Below the pieces are notes generated by a model. The model was not told the DNA's origin and ran no database searches. It saw only the letters and a list, made by a program, of their open reading frames with translations. From positions 116,329,307 through 116,393,306 of the forward strand of contig NC_089822.1 of assembly GCF_035046505.1 (NCBI RefSeq): a stretch of DNA of 64,000 bases, given 5' to 3'. This DNA is from Tiliqua scincoides (Eukaryota; Chordata; Lepidosauria; Squamata; Scincidae). Numbering within the stretch: position 1 is the stretch's first letter; every line of letters starts with the position of its first letter. Made by a program: the position numbers and the translations under genes. Below are positions 35,106-54,149 of the stretch, in pieces.

Positions 35106-35660
35106 AGCCCAATCCTAAAGCCGGTGACTCTGCCGAATGCAGCAGGTACCACTGCATCCAGCGGCACTGCAGAGGTCTCCTCAGGGGAATGGGGAATGTT
35201 TGTGCCTCCTCAAGAGTTGGCTGGGCCAGCGGAGGGACACATGGCAACCCGCAGAGGTTGAATCCAGCCTCCGCACTGACTTGGGTAGGGAGGGTTGCAT
35301 TGGTTGAGCTCAGTCCATGCAAAGGTCTGGGGAGGATGGAAAGGAGGCGGGAGGGAGGTGTTCCGGGAGGGGGGAGGGCGGGCGGAGGAAGTTCCCAGGG
35401 GTGGACGGTTGGGGAGTGGGAGGTGGGGCTGGGACCCGGCTTTTATGCCAGATCCCAACCTTGTTCCCCAAGCAGTCCTTGGACTTATGCCACCTCTGGA
35501 GGTGGCGCAAGTCCGAGGAGACCCACTGGGGCTGTGGTGGCCTACCTGGGGGTAAGGGGAAGAGGTTCCCCTTGCCTCCGGCTGAGCCACTTTGGGCCCC
35601 AATTTTGTGCTGGATACAATTCAGGCCTGGCTGTTCCAGCGCAAGATAGGATTGTGCTGT
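35106..35660. mobile_element. GC-rich non-autonomous DNA element, about 550 bp
   Basis: It starts CAGCCCAATCCTAAAGCCGG and ends GCGCAAGATAGGATTGTGCT. Shared blocks include CCTCTGGAGGTGGCGCAAGT and TTCCCCTTGCCTCCGGCTGA. An open frame of 238 codons (34946-35662) that crosses it has no gene-like content. Confidence 0.7.
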
Positions 35661-36937
35661 AACTGACTTACCTGCTCTGGCAGGTGGCAGGAGAGCTGAC
35701 GATGTAGGCAGGAAAGCAGCAGTCTTCCTGATGGCGTCCCAGCAACGCACTACTGAGCACCTTGCCGAAAAACACTTTACGGTGCTTTTACAGCATCTAG
35801 AGCTGGCAGAATGCATGTTTCAGTGGCTAATGCTGATGGAATGCACTCATAGGATTGGGCTGTTAGTGTCAACACATTTCAGGTGTTCAGTATGAACTGA
35901 TCCCATATGAGCTGGATTTATTTTAATATTATTTCTGCTGTCATTATACTCTTACTTGAATTTTTGTCTTTAATTCTTTGTGATATTCTGATGTTAGCCA
36001 CTTGAGTTTCTTTTAGAAAAAGACAACTTAAAATTAAGAAAAAATTCAATATGGGTGCATAAGTTAACATATGTTGACACCCAATATCACTCACAAAGGT
36101 TTAATTCAACAAACATACCTGTTGACCTATAAATCTGAATTCACAAGTCTAAATTTACTATCTCACATACAGATGCTGCAGATAGGTACAGGTTTCATCC
36201 CACATGCTGCTGTCAGTGCTGTAATGAGACCAATGTAACTACATTCAGCTAAGAAGGGAATTTAGGATATCCAACCACAGTGTTGTCAGATTCAACAAAG
36301 ATGTTCTCAGAGTGTGGGGCAAGGCTGCTAATAACTGATGTGGCAATATTCTGCTATGCAATATGTTTTCACTAGCACTAATAAAAACAAGCAACTTAAG
36401 CATCAAGCACACCGCCTAAGAAATTGTAACACCGCCTAGCTGTAACTGCAAACTCAAAGAAGATAAACCATATCTTATATGTGTCAGGGACATACAATGG
36501 GGGTGGGGGAGACAGAGCCTCCCCTATCCTGTCAAATCAGCACCGCCTGTGATTGCACACACACTCCACCCAATTTCTGAGTGGGTTGGGTGTGTAATCA
36601 CAGGAAGCTGAGCACTCCCTGCTGCAAGCTGTAGTCTCTCCAAGAGACTCTGAGACTAGAGCTGTGGCAGTGAACCTCTGCTGTGATTATACAGGCACTG
36701 GGGCTTCTGGGTAGCCCCCAGAATGTCCCCCAGCCCCTTGTGGCGTGATGTCACCCAGGAGCTCCACAGACTGTGCCTCCCCAGCCTTGGCTCTCACTGC
36801 ATGTCACTGATATGCATAAAAAAATATATCACAATATTTTAAATGCATAGTTTCCTGCTCAGTTCAATTCAAGATGTGGCTGTAACTCAGTGATTGTGTT
36901 CCTGCTTGTGTACAGAAGGTCCCAGTTTCAGTGCCTG
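35661..36937. other. Intergenic stretch, nothing recognised
   Basis: AT-rich intergenic DNA without a supported gene or a clear repeat. It includes degraded sequence around 36640-36790 that I could not classify. Confidence 0.4.
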
Positions 36938-36950
36938 ACATCTCTGTGTA

Positions 36951-37758
36951 TTGTATTGGCAACCTTCAGTCTCGAAAGACTATGGTATCGCGCTCTGAAA
37001 GGTGGTTCTGGAACAGCGTCTAGTGTGGCTGAAAAGGCCGATCCGGGAGTGACAATCCCTTCCACACTGGGAGCAAGTGCAGTCTGTCCCTGGTCTGTCT
37101 CCCTGGCTATGGGCCTTCCTTCTTTGCCTCTTTGCCTGAGACTGTTGGCAAAGTGTCTCTTCAAACTGGGAAAGGCCATGCTGCACAGCCTGCCTCCAAG
37201 CGGGCTGCTCAGAGGCCAGGGTTTCCCACTTGTTGAGGTCCATCCCTAAGGCCTTCAGATCCCTCTTGCAGATGTCCTTGTATCACAGCTGTGGTCTACC
37301 TGTAGGGCGCTTTCCTTGCACGAGTTCTCCATAGAGGAGATCCTTAGGGATCCGGCCATCATCCATTCTCACGACATGACCGAGCCAACGCAGGCGTCTC
37401 TGTTTCAGCAGTGAATACATGCTAGGGATTCCAGCACGTTCCAGGACTGTGTTGTTTGGAACTTTGTCCTGCCAGGTGATGCCGAGGATGCGTCGGAGGC
37501 AGCGCATGTGGAAAGCGCTCAGTTTCCTCTCCTGTTGTGAGCGAAGAGTCCATGACTCGCTGCAGTACAGAAGTGTACTCAGGACGAAAGCTCTGTAGAC
37601 CTGGATCTTGGTTTGTTCCGTCAGCTTCTTGTTGGACCAGACTCTCTTTGTGAGTCTGGAAAATGTGGTAGCTGCTTTACCGATGCGCTTGTTTAGCTCG
37701 GTATCGAGAGAAAGAGTGTCGGAGATCGTTACAGTGTAAAAAAGTGTCGGAGATCGTT
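36951..37758 (-). mobile_element. 5'-truncated LINE with 13-bp target repeats
   Basis: ACATCTCTGTGTA occurs at 36938-36950 and 37759-37771, a perfect target-site duplication. On the minus strand the LINE C-terminus reads RCLRRILGITWQDKV, RRLRWLGHVVRMDDGRIPKD, GKRPTGRPQL and KWETLASEQPAWRQAVQHGL. It then has a Cys/His cluster (CTCSQCGRDCHSRIGLFSHT) and the 3' end matching 8951. One in-frame stop (TGA where the 8951 copy has CGA) interrupts the frame after PTGRPQL. An 18-bp unit, AGTGTCGGAGATCGTTAC, is repeated at its 5' edge. Confidence 0.85.
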
Positions 37759-38086
37759 ACATCTCTGTGTAAGCTGGGAAATAACTGTCTCAGAGTGTGC
37801 TGCCAGTAAGTAACATGTAGATAATCCTATCTTAAGATAGCCCAGTGGAAGGCAGCTTCATATCTTTGAGAAGTGTCTTCTTCCTCATCTACTTCCTCAT
37901 TCTGTAGGTCTGATGGGGAATTCCAGCTCCTACTCCCTTCCCTTTCTGAGGTGAAATTGGTGGGGAAGTGGAGCAGGGCCTTTTCAGTTATGACACAAGT
38001 CTTTGGAACCTCCTTCTATGTGAAGTTTACATCACCCAGGTTTTTTGTTTTGTCTTTTTTAAACAGTTCCTTGACTTGGTTAACAG

Positions 38087-38265
38087 TCCAGTCCTATCCA
38101 ACTTTCCAGCACCGGTGCAACCGCAATGCAGCCCCAGGGTAAGGGAACAAATGTTCCCATACCTTGAGGAGGCCTCTGGGACTGCATCCCCAACACAGGA
38201 AGCAGTGCAGACCCCATAGGCACAGCAGCACCAGCAGTGGAAAATTGGATAGGATTGGGCCCTTA
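38087..38265. mobile_element. 180-bp miniature element with CAGTCCTATCC ends
   Basis: It runs from CAGTCCTATCCAACTTTCCA through GGGTAAGGGAACAAATGTTC to TTGGATAGGATTGGGCCC. Confidence 0.75.
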
Positions 38266-38564
38266 CTTGGCTATTTGACAGAGCGTTTCAAAACTGACTA
38301 GCTGGTTTCATTTTTGAGTATTGCTGTGGTGTCTTGGGTATCCCAGTTGTTGGTTTTATTTTTGTTTGTTCTGTTTTTATTTGATTTCACTGCAGAACAC
38401 TTTGAGTACTTTAAAGAGACATACATTTTATAAGACATTACTTTTATTATTATCACAACAACAGCAACAAATGTGTGATTGATATTGGGAACAATCAAAA
38501 TGTTGGTGTCTGATTATACAATATGCCTATATAAAACATAACTAATAATTATACTTCGCATTTA

Positions 38565-38765
38565 TTTATTTTTCACATTTTTATACCACTGTTCCATCAA
38601 GGAATTCAGGGTGGTTTACACAGTATCTTTCCTTCTTTCATTCTCACAACAACCCTGTGAGTTAGGTTGACAGATAGGTTGATGCCTCAGGAACAAAACA
38701 GGAAGTTTTGTAGCTAAGTAGGGATTTGAAACTAATCTAAGTCCAAAGCCTGAACCACTACACAA
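38565..38765 (-). mobile_element. MIR-like CORE-SINE
   Basis: The plus strand shows TTTTTATACCACTGTTCCAT, CTCACAACAACCCTGTGAGT and GGGATTTGAAACTAATC. It is directly followed by a hAT-type element. Confidence 0.7.
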
Positions 38766-38767
38766 GT

Positions 38768-39123
38768 GTTTCTCAAACTGTGGGTCAGGACCCACTAGGT
38801 GGGTTGCGAGCCAATTTCAGGTGGGTCCCCATTCATTTCAATATTTTATTTTTAATATATTGAACTTGATACTACCATGGTATATGACTGCATTTGGGGA
38901 AATGTTACAGACCTGTACTTTTAACAAGCCACTGTGTATATGCTTTTAACAATGATAGTAAATGGAACTTACTCCTGGGTAAGTGTGGGTAGGATTGCAG
39001 CCTAGGATTGTTAAAAAATTTTCTGCTTGATGATGTCACTTCTGGTCAGGACATCACTTCTGGTGAATCCTGACAGATTCTAAAAAGTGGATCCTGGTGC
39101 TAAATGTGTGAGAACCACTGCAC
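38768..39123. mobile_element. hAT-type miniature element (about 350 bp)
   Basis: It opens GTTTCTCAAACTGTGGGTCA, continues GGACCCACTAGGTGGGTTGC and closes CTAAATGTGTGAGAACCACT. The ends are inverted repeats. The copy at 39716 is almost the same. Confidence 0.85.
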
Positions 39124-39382
39124 TGCTTCATCCTGGCTGTATGCTGCTTTAGGGTGTTCTCTACCACCATGGTGTGTATCGTATGTGTGATAACGTTTTA
39201 TGTGAGATCTGCTATTATGATGGTCACATAACTTGTTTGTAATTTGCTATGTGGAAAAAAAAATATTTACAGATGGGGAAGAATAACATTGTAAGTGAGG
39301 ATAAGGAGAAGTTAAGTGTTCCAAAGAAACACATAATATTTGGAATATTGTGTTTGGTCACTCCTCTTACAGTACATACACT

Positions 39383-39566
39383 TTGGCTGCAATCCTAACT
39401 AATTTTCCAGCACTGACATAAGGGCAATGCTACTCCGAGATAAGGGAACAAACATTGCCCTACCTTGAGGATGCCTCCGTGACTGCTCCCCAACTGCAAG
39501 ATACAGCACATGCCCCACTGGCACAGCTATGCCAGTGCTGGAAAGTTGGTTAGGATTGCGCCCTTC
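39383..39566. mobile_element. 180-bp miniature element with CAATCCTAAC ends
   Basis: It runs from GGCTGCAATCCTAACTAATT to TTGGTTAGGATTGCGCCCTT. A short 'ACTCAGAAGTAAG' element follows at once at 39573-39665 (GCTGCAGTCCTAACCACACT). Confidence 0.8.
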
Positions 39567-39715
39567 ATGTCTTAGGCTGCAGTCCTAACCACACTTTCCT
39601 GAGAGTAAGCCCCATTGAACAAAATAGGACTTACTTCTGAGTAGACCTGGTTAGGTTTGTGTCCTGTGTTGTATAACTTGTATGTGTAATTGATATTTGT
39701 TTTATAATCCAGGGT

Positions 39716-40062
39716 ACTGTTTCTCAAACTGTGGGCCAGGACCCACTAGGTGGGTCCTGAGCCAGTTTCAGGTGGGCCCCCATTCATTTCAATATTTTAA
39801 TTTTAATATATTCGACTTGATGCTACCATGGTATGTGGCTTCATTTGGGGAAATGTTACAGATCTTTACTTTTAACAGGCTACTATGTATATGCTTTTAA
39901 CAATGATGGTCAATGGGACTTACTCCTGGGAAAGTGTGGGTCAGGTTACAGCCTAGGACTGTAAAAAATTTTCCTGCTTGATGAAACCGCTTCCGGTGGG
40001 TCCCGACAGATTCTCATTCTAAAAAGTGGATCCCGGTGCTAAAAGTGTGAGAAGCACTGATC
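39716..40062. mobile_element. hAT-type miniature element (about 350 bp)
   Basis: It opens TGTTTCTCAAACTGTGGGCC and closes CTAAAAGTGTGAGAAGCACT. Same family as 38768, 600 bp away and in the same orientation. Confidence 0.85.
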
Positions 40063-40359
40063 CAGGGAGTCCTCAACAAGAATTCTTACTGAGTGCCCCA
40101 GAACCTACTCCCAGGTAATCGAGAGACCTTATACAAACGCTGGCATTTTGCACTTTAAACTGCAATGCACTGCAAGACTACCTGGCAGGAGTAGCCTTAA
40201 GAAACTTAAGAACTTAAGTTCTTAACTTAAACCCACTGAACTTAAGAAAAGGGGTAGGATTGTGTTGTGAGTCGTAGAACTAAAAACAACAAGAGTCGCA
40301 CGACATCGCCCTTCTTAGTGCTTCTGCCCCTTAACTTACATGCTCTGCAAACGTCACCC

Positions 40360-40900
40360 AGCCGAGCTGAACTGCTCTTTACGGTGCCGGAAGACCCGGT
40401 ATTTTTAAAGAAACCTCCAGTGCGAGAGAGATAACTGGGTCACCCCAGAGGGGCAGTGGAGGATGCGGGACCAATGGGAGCTTTCTGTCCCCGCCCGTGC
40501 CTGTGTCACTCTCGCCTCTTGCGCCTCTAAGGGCTTGGCTGGAGCTGTGCGTCACTCGGGAAGCCTTTTGCAACTGATGCCGCCGGGGCGGTCCGCCGCT
40601 CGCTCGGCCACCAGAACGCATCTTGCAGCGCTTCTGGGCCCAGAGGTGGCGCGCTGCTCCCTCCCGGGGCTCGAGGAGCAGGGAGAGAGGCTCGCTTGCC
40701 TTCAGCGAGGAGGACAGTGGGACGTCAGGGAAGCCCGGTGAGAACAGGTGGGGCGCCCGAGGCACAAACCAGGGAGCTGGTGTCGCGTTGAAGGGCTGCC
40801 TTCCTCCTCCCCCGCCCCTGTGCTCAGCTTCGCAGGGCCTCTGCCACCTGCACCACATGGTGCCAGGGATGGGCAGCTCCGTTCAGAAGACTTGACTCGA
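40360..40900 (+). promoter_or_regulatory. CpG island, probable TAZ promoter and non-coding first exon
   Basis: A CG-rich stretch with a good plus-strand donor, AAGCCCG/GTGAGAAC, at 40738-40739. The TAZ start-codon exon is preceded by a clear acceptor at 44125-44126 (CTCCTCTTCGGCAG), which implies an upstream non-coding exon. This island is the only good candidate between DNASE1L1 and that acceptor in plus orientation. The exon start cannot be placed. Confidence 0.55.
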
Positions 40901-42024
40901 GTTCTGCAGCCAGGAGTGACTCAGGACTTTCTCTTGGCTGCCTTCTTCTCTGCCTAGAAGAAACCAGGAGGTGACATTCCCAGCTGCTTCCAGCACAGTT
41001 ATTTTAGAAACAGCAGGCTGGCACCTCCTCCTTGAAAACTGTTGTGTGGAGGTCACCATGCTGCAACCAGACCCTGCATGTACTGTGGAGGCTGTCAGGT
41101 CTCTCCACTTATTCTAATAGAAGAGGCAGAAGTGATGTCGGCGTGGTAGTGGCCATCTTTCTAGCCCTGAGAACGCTCAGAGAAGTTCTAGCACGCTAGA
41201 ACAAAAAAAGAATGTGACCCGAGCGTACTGGAAGCTGCCCCCTCCCAAAAGCTCTCTAGCACTTCTAGCTCTAGAAATTAAAAAGGAACACAGCCTCTGT
41301 GCACATGTGCCTGCTTACTTCTTTGGTTGCTTCCAAAGGACCTCGTGCCACATTCAGACTGGCACAAGCAAGAGACCTGGAGAGAGGAGGGTGGTAGGCT
41401 CTGGGGCGGGGGTGGAAGGAGGCTTAAGTTTTGTTTTGGGGCCTACCTGCCCACCGCTTCTGTCCTCTTGCTTGCCCTGCCCATCCCTCCAACCTTGTGA
41501 GCTGGGGTGGCTCCATCTCCCTCCGTGTAGAGGTCCATCTGGGTGGAATTAGGAGACATGATGTGAATGGGAGTTCATGGCTGAGGTTCCTCAGAAACAG
41601 ATCAGATCAGCACTTTCTCCACTGCTGCCCTCACTCAAATGACAGCAGAGCTTTGTTTACAGATGGGATGGGGACATCAGGGGAGTGTTAAATGAGAACT
41701 CCGACACTTTGCCTGTGCAAGCAGTACTTTTTTTTTCCACGGAGTTGTGCCTGACTTGCCAAAAAGACTCTTGGTCAAGTCAAACTGAATCCCAAAAACA
41801 CTCTAGACAAGTCCCCACAGCTGCCTGTTAAGACTTGAGCATGAGTCAAAGGGAGTGGGGCTAGACTCAAGACTAATTGCAGTGGATTGGCACATTCCTG
41901 CTAGGTGCCATTTCCACCAGTACAGAGATACAGTGATGGAGAAAAACTGCACCTGTTGAATTTGTAGCAGGTGACTAACATACAGGAGCACTTGCAGAGG
42001 AAGAAGTAGCAACTGGCAGAGACT

Positions 42025-42026
<2 letters not shown>

Positions 42027-42057
<31 letters not shown>

Positions 42058-42061
42058 GGGG
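42027..42061. repeat. (TG)n(AG)n microsatellite
   Basis: A compound run of TG units passes into AG units and a short G tract, in the presumed TAZ first intron. Confidence 0.9.
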
Positions 42062-42442
42062 GGATGTCAAATATTCCTTGTGGCTTGATCTTGCAATGTT
42101 ATCATTAACAATGCAACATTTGAAGGGGAGCAAGGTGCTTAGGATTACATAATATTGCGTATGTTGCTTATAGGGAAGGGTGGGAGTATGTTGCCTATTT
42201 TTGAGACCCAGGGATCCTGACTTTTTCCTGGTTGAGCAACTATGAATCAAAGATCTATGTGCTTCCTGGTCCTCCTGCAGTCTTCTTGCTCACCCTCATT
42301 TAGGTCACAACAAGAATGCTTCAACAGAAGAAGATGCTGATAATAATGAATTGGGTTGTGAAGCGTGTGATTGATATTGGCCTGAGAGATTGTAGTACAC
42401 CTTTGCAGACTTGGGAAGAGTGTCAGCCTCAGCAAGAAATAA

Positions 42443-42628
42443 GTACAGACTGCAATCCTAACCCGTTTTCCAGCATTGACATAAGGGCAATGCAGCACTG
42501 AGGTGAGAGAACAAACGTTGCCTTACTTTGAGGAGGCCTCCATGAGTGCTGCCCAATGCAGGATGCAGCACACATCCCACTGGCACAGCTATGCCAATGC
42601 TGGAAAGTGGGTTAGGGTTGTGCCCTTA
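42443..42628. mobile_element. 180-bp miniature element with CAATCCTAACC ends
   Basis: It runs from GACTGCAATCCTAACCCGTT to GTGGGTTAGGGTTGTGCCCT and carries the GGCACAGCTATGCCAATGCT block. Confidence 0.75.
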
Positions 42629-44172
42629 ATTGATTTCAGAAATGGCAATCAGGATAGCAACAGAACTCAAGACCACTGGAAAGCATCTGGTTAGCTGGGA
42701 TTATGTAGCTGGTGGCACTATAACTAAGTTCTGTGATCAAGGCATGCTCCCAATTCTGGCCCTAGGTTGGCTTTGCAGGAGAGCTAAGCAAAGTAACGTA
42801 CATGTAAGAGTGCGGCTGGAATTCCAGGTTCTCATGCTGATGCTTGGAGCTGTTAATGCAGAAAACTGACTAGCTGCTGCTGTCCAGTCTTGCATGCTCT
42901 GGATTTCTCTCTCCCCCCACCAAGTAAAGCTGAGCTGCTTTACTGTGTCATCCTAGAGGCACAGGACTAAGGAGAACTTGTAGTGGTGCCACTTGGCAGG
43001 ACCTGACATTCATTTCTGAGGAAACTGATACTTCTGCTACCATCTTGGCAGCATGTTTAATTGCTCATACTGACAAAACATACCACTTATCAGTCACCAT
43101 TATTTTCACAACTGTCAATATATTGCGCCATTTTTGCGCCCAGGGCAAAGAACCTGCTGCCGCAGCCTAGTTATGCAACTGGTGGTTGTGGTATTGAGTA
43201 CTGCATGTGAGAGTTACTGAGATTAAGGCAACAGTCTTGAAGATTGGGGGGGGGGGGGCAAAATCCCCAGGGTCTGAGCTTCGAGGGTGCCCAGGTCAGG
43301 ACAAGACAAACTACTGTATACAGTACAAAACAAATTTAGGAAGAGGGGGCATCTTGCCCCATGCCAGCTCTCAGCATCCCTTTAAGGCAATGGAGACTAC
43401 CTACTGTGACAGAGGGGGGGATCACAAAGGAAAAGGCTGAAAGTGGAGAACTCTCTTTGCCACTTACAATATTTGTAAACCATTTTTATCCCCCACCCCC
43501 CAGGGGTTAGTGTGCTGCTCAGATTGATCTTCTAAAGAATAATGAGTAGTCAATGTAACTGAAATGTTTTGGGTAATAGTTTTTTCTGGGGGTAGAATTT
43601 GAAGAGTAGTTTCTTTGTTGCATGTAGGATTGGTCCATGTGTGTGATTTCATTTCAGTGAAATGGATTTCATTTCCATTGTCTGGTTCTGTTTAATTCTG
43701 ATGTAACTTGGCTTAGTTGAGGAAAGGTAATGCTTTGTATCCTCACTCTGGAATGCCAAAAAGAATCATATTCTGGTTTTAGCCTTATGTGTGAAATGTT
43801 TGTTTCCATTGAATAAGATAGCATTACAGCCTGAGTCTTACTGAATGAGCTTACTTCTGAGGAAAGTAAATAACACCATTTTCAAACACCTCGTGCTATG
43901 TGAGTTGTACTGACTAGCTTCTGGCAGAAATGGAGGGTAGTCTTTTCTTGGCATGTTGTCATAGTCCTTGAGCAGAGGAGACTTGGAGAACTATTGTATG
44001 TGCCAGCAGCAAGTTGGAACGGAAGCTTCTCGGCATGGGAGGGGTCTTGCACAGGAGAACTCTATGGGTTAGCTGTACAAGAAAGGTGATAGGTGGAAAA
44101 ACACTCTGCTATCTCCTCTTCGGCAGGAACGGCTGATGCAGTTGCCTCAGGAGGATTGCCAGGGATGGGAAG

Positions 44173-51465
<7,293 letters not shown>

Positions 51466-52502
51466 TGGGGCTAGTATAAGTGCTGGGGCCCTTCCAGTGA
51501 TGCATGGACGGTGCAGTCCTGGGGCATAATGGAAAGGAAATTCTTGCATGGACTTAGCTTCTCACTGTAGCTCTTGAGAGAGACTTTCCCACATTGCCAT
51601 TTGTCCTTCATCCCACATCATGAGTGGACTGGTTTTGCATGCAGAGGATTGGATGAAGGCTCCTTGTACATCTTAGGAAGCATTGTGCCTCATGCCTTGT
51701 CTTCTGTGCCTATCTCTGGGGTGGGGGTGGAATGGGATGATGACTCAGAACTGCTATTTGTATATGCAAGTTCCCTGTTACTAGAAACCAGTAGTGCTGG
51801 AGGGAACTGGGGCCTCAAGTTAGCAGGTGTTGGTGGTGTAGGGTCCAAGAGCAGAAGGTTGGGGGCTGAAGGGAAGGCAGGCTCCATCCCTCCTTGTGCT
51901 GGACACCCTTTCTCTGTGGGAGCAGGGAAGATTGATGATGGGTTTGTGAGTTCCATTCTTTTCTAGAATATTGCTCCATTGGTTTTTATACTCCAGTCTT
52001 TTCCAGTAAATGATCCCAAATCCTATTCTGGCTGGTGGTGAGCTTCTGTGATCATGGGGTGGGGTAGGGGCTATGGGAAAATTTATGAACACAGTGCAAA
52101 AGGGGTGCATGTGTGTGCGTGCCTCATTTATTTTTAGGAACAGCTTCTGGTTATGGTGTTGGAGAAACGGCCCATCTTTTCCCCTCAAAGGTGAAGCATT
52201 AGTATCAAAGAATTGACACGGCATCCATCCTGTCTGCACTTCTGTCCATGAGGGGGAGCATTACACAGAGAAAATACCTAAAGTGCATGTACAAAGTTTC
52301 TTTGAATATGGGTCGGTGAGTGGAGAGTAAGCTAGCTTTGATGACCCTGGCCATATTGACCCCTACCTTTCCATTATTTGTGAAACAATGAAAGAACAAC
52401 TGACAGTAATTCCTCTGATAATTCAGAAAGGCAACCCCCTACCTTGGAGCACAGCAAAGTGGGTACACTTATTTTTGTATGCTCTATTTTCCTTTTATTA
52501 AA
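51466..52502 (+). other. TAZ 3' UTR (probable)
   Basis: No coding content follows the TAZ stop. A candidate ATTAAA signal lies at 52497-52502, immediately followed by a run of about 14 A, so it could equally be a genomic A tract. No earlier AATAAA was found. Confidence 0.4.
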
Positions 52503-52514
52503 AAAAAAAAAAAA

Positions 52515-53948
52515 GCTAGGTGGTTGTGCAAAATCTTATCAATCTGGGCAAAAAGTGAGCAGCCTTTAAATACCATTAAGGCTGACTGAGTAGGAGGCAG
52601 ACAGATCTGCCCCCTCTAGGTAGCGTGGCCTGGTGCATGTTGACTCGGTGCTCCCTGTGTTTTCATGCCTTGGGTTAGACAGAGGAAGCTTGCTTACCCT
52701 GAGTCAGACCATTGGTTCATTGAGCTCTGTAGTGTTGACATTGGCTGACAGCAGCTCTTCAGGGAATTTCCTTTACGCTACTTGGTGATACCAGGATTGA
52801 TACTGAGCTTCTATTTGCAAGGCAGGTCCTCTACCACTAAGCTATGGCCACTGTTCCCTTTGAGCTCTGGTCATGTAGCTCAAATTCCATGAAGCTGAAC
52901 TCTGCGTAGTTCAGAGCTTCCAGACATCTGATGTCATTGTCAGCTGCCCAGAAATGCTGAGTTGCTGTGACACAGCCAGCAAAGAGGGACTGCACAGTGT
53001 CACAGACCTCTTAGTGGGGATATTGACTATGTCCCTTCCCATTTTTCATCTTGAAAAATGAACAGAGCAACACTATGTCACCACCTCTGGGCTATTCTAA
53101 TATAATTGGACTTTGCATACACACCTGGAGGTACTCTGTTGTTTCTTGTGTTTGGGCATGAACAAAGTCTGATTTGCAAGCTCTGAGTACAATTAATAAT
53201 GGCTAAAGTTAGAAATGGTGGTAATGAAACCAACCTGGTCCCAAAAGCTTCTCCCTGTTGCTGATTTGTGTGTTGTGATCAATTGCAATTATTGGTGTGG
53301 AAAGGGAAATGCACTCAGCACAGGGTCTCCAGGAAAAGTTTTATCAGGGGGTGCAAAGTTTCATTTGGGTCCCTCTCTGAAGGAGAAGGAAACAGGGTGG
53401 AGGGAGGGTGGCAAGAGTCAAATGAGTCTTTGAAGCCCAGGTCTGCCAGGCTTCCCACTGCAGAGCCCAGGTCTGCCTGCACTTGTGGTGGTGGCGGCTA
53501 GATACAGTAATAAAACCAAACACACTTCTAAGTCTCTCTAAAATCAGAAAATTAGCACCATCACACTTATGTTCACACTAGAACGGAGCGTGTCCTGCGT
53601 GTGCCGGAATTTGCTTATGCAGCAACTGTAGTCCTGCAGCTGTGAGTTTTCTTCCAAGTTTGCGACTGTGAAGGAGTGTCATGCATGCATTCCTGGGCCT
53701 GGTGTGCACGGCTGGCAGCAGTAGTCGCCTGTGCTAGTGCCTCCAGCATCACACGCAGGCAGTGCCTTTGGGTGAAACAGGAAAATGTGAGACCCCAGGA
53801 AATTTCTGGGCCCCTTTGACCCCGGGCCTGAGTACTTACTAACTGCCCCCCTCACCTGGGCCTCCACTCTGCACATGTGCAAACACTCCCTGGCCCAGCC
53901 GTGAAATGAGGCCGTGGAAAACACCCTCCCTGTCTTGGCTCTTTCAAC
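52515..53948. other. TAZ-ATP6AP1 intergenic stretch, nothing recognised
   Basis: No supported gene. Sequence around 52690-52860 (ACCCTGAGTCAGACCATTGG, GGTCCTCTACCACTAAGCTA) resembles an old tRNA-derived SINE but is too decayed to place. Confidence 0.4.
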
Positions 53949-54148
53949 CAGTGGTTTCCAACCCATTTCATCTCACCGCACACCGACAAGGCACGAAAAT
54001 TGTCAAGGCGCACCATGCTGCCAGCGGGGGGGGGGGGGGCTCGCATCCCATGGGCCCTACTAATGACCCTCCTCCAAATGCCTGTGGCACACCTGCGGAC
54101 CACGCGCGGCACACCGGTGTGCCACGGCACAGTGGTTGAAAAGGGCTG
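53949..54148. mobile_element. hAT-type miniature element next to the ATP6AP1 promoter
   Basis: The ends are CAGTGGTTTCCAACC and GGTTGAAAAGGGCTG, matching the family at 13568 and 57942, with an 11-12 base G run in the middle. It ends about 290 bp before the ATP6AP1 start codon, inside the CG-rich region. Confidence 0.85.
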
Positions 54149-54149
54149 C

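Noticed and set aside
34946-35662. Open frame of 238 codons
   Set aside because: It runs through a GC-rich repeat element present in several other places and shows no protein-like features.
40379-40858. Minus-strand open frame of 159 codons in the second CpG island
   Set aside because: Composition effect of a CG-rich promoter; no family resemblance and no splice or start context.
52497-52514. A run after ATTAAA as a processed-transcript end
   Set aside because: Cannot be told from a simple genomic A tract; kept only as a possible TAZ polyadenylation site.
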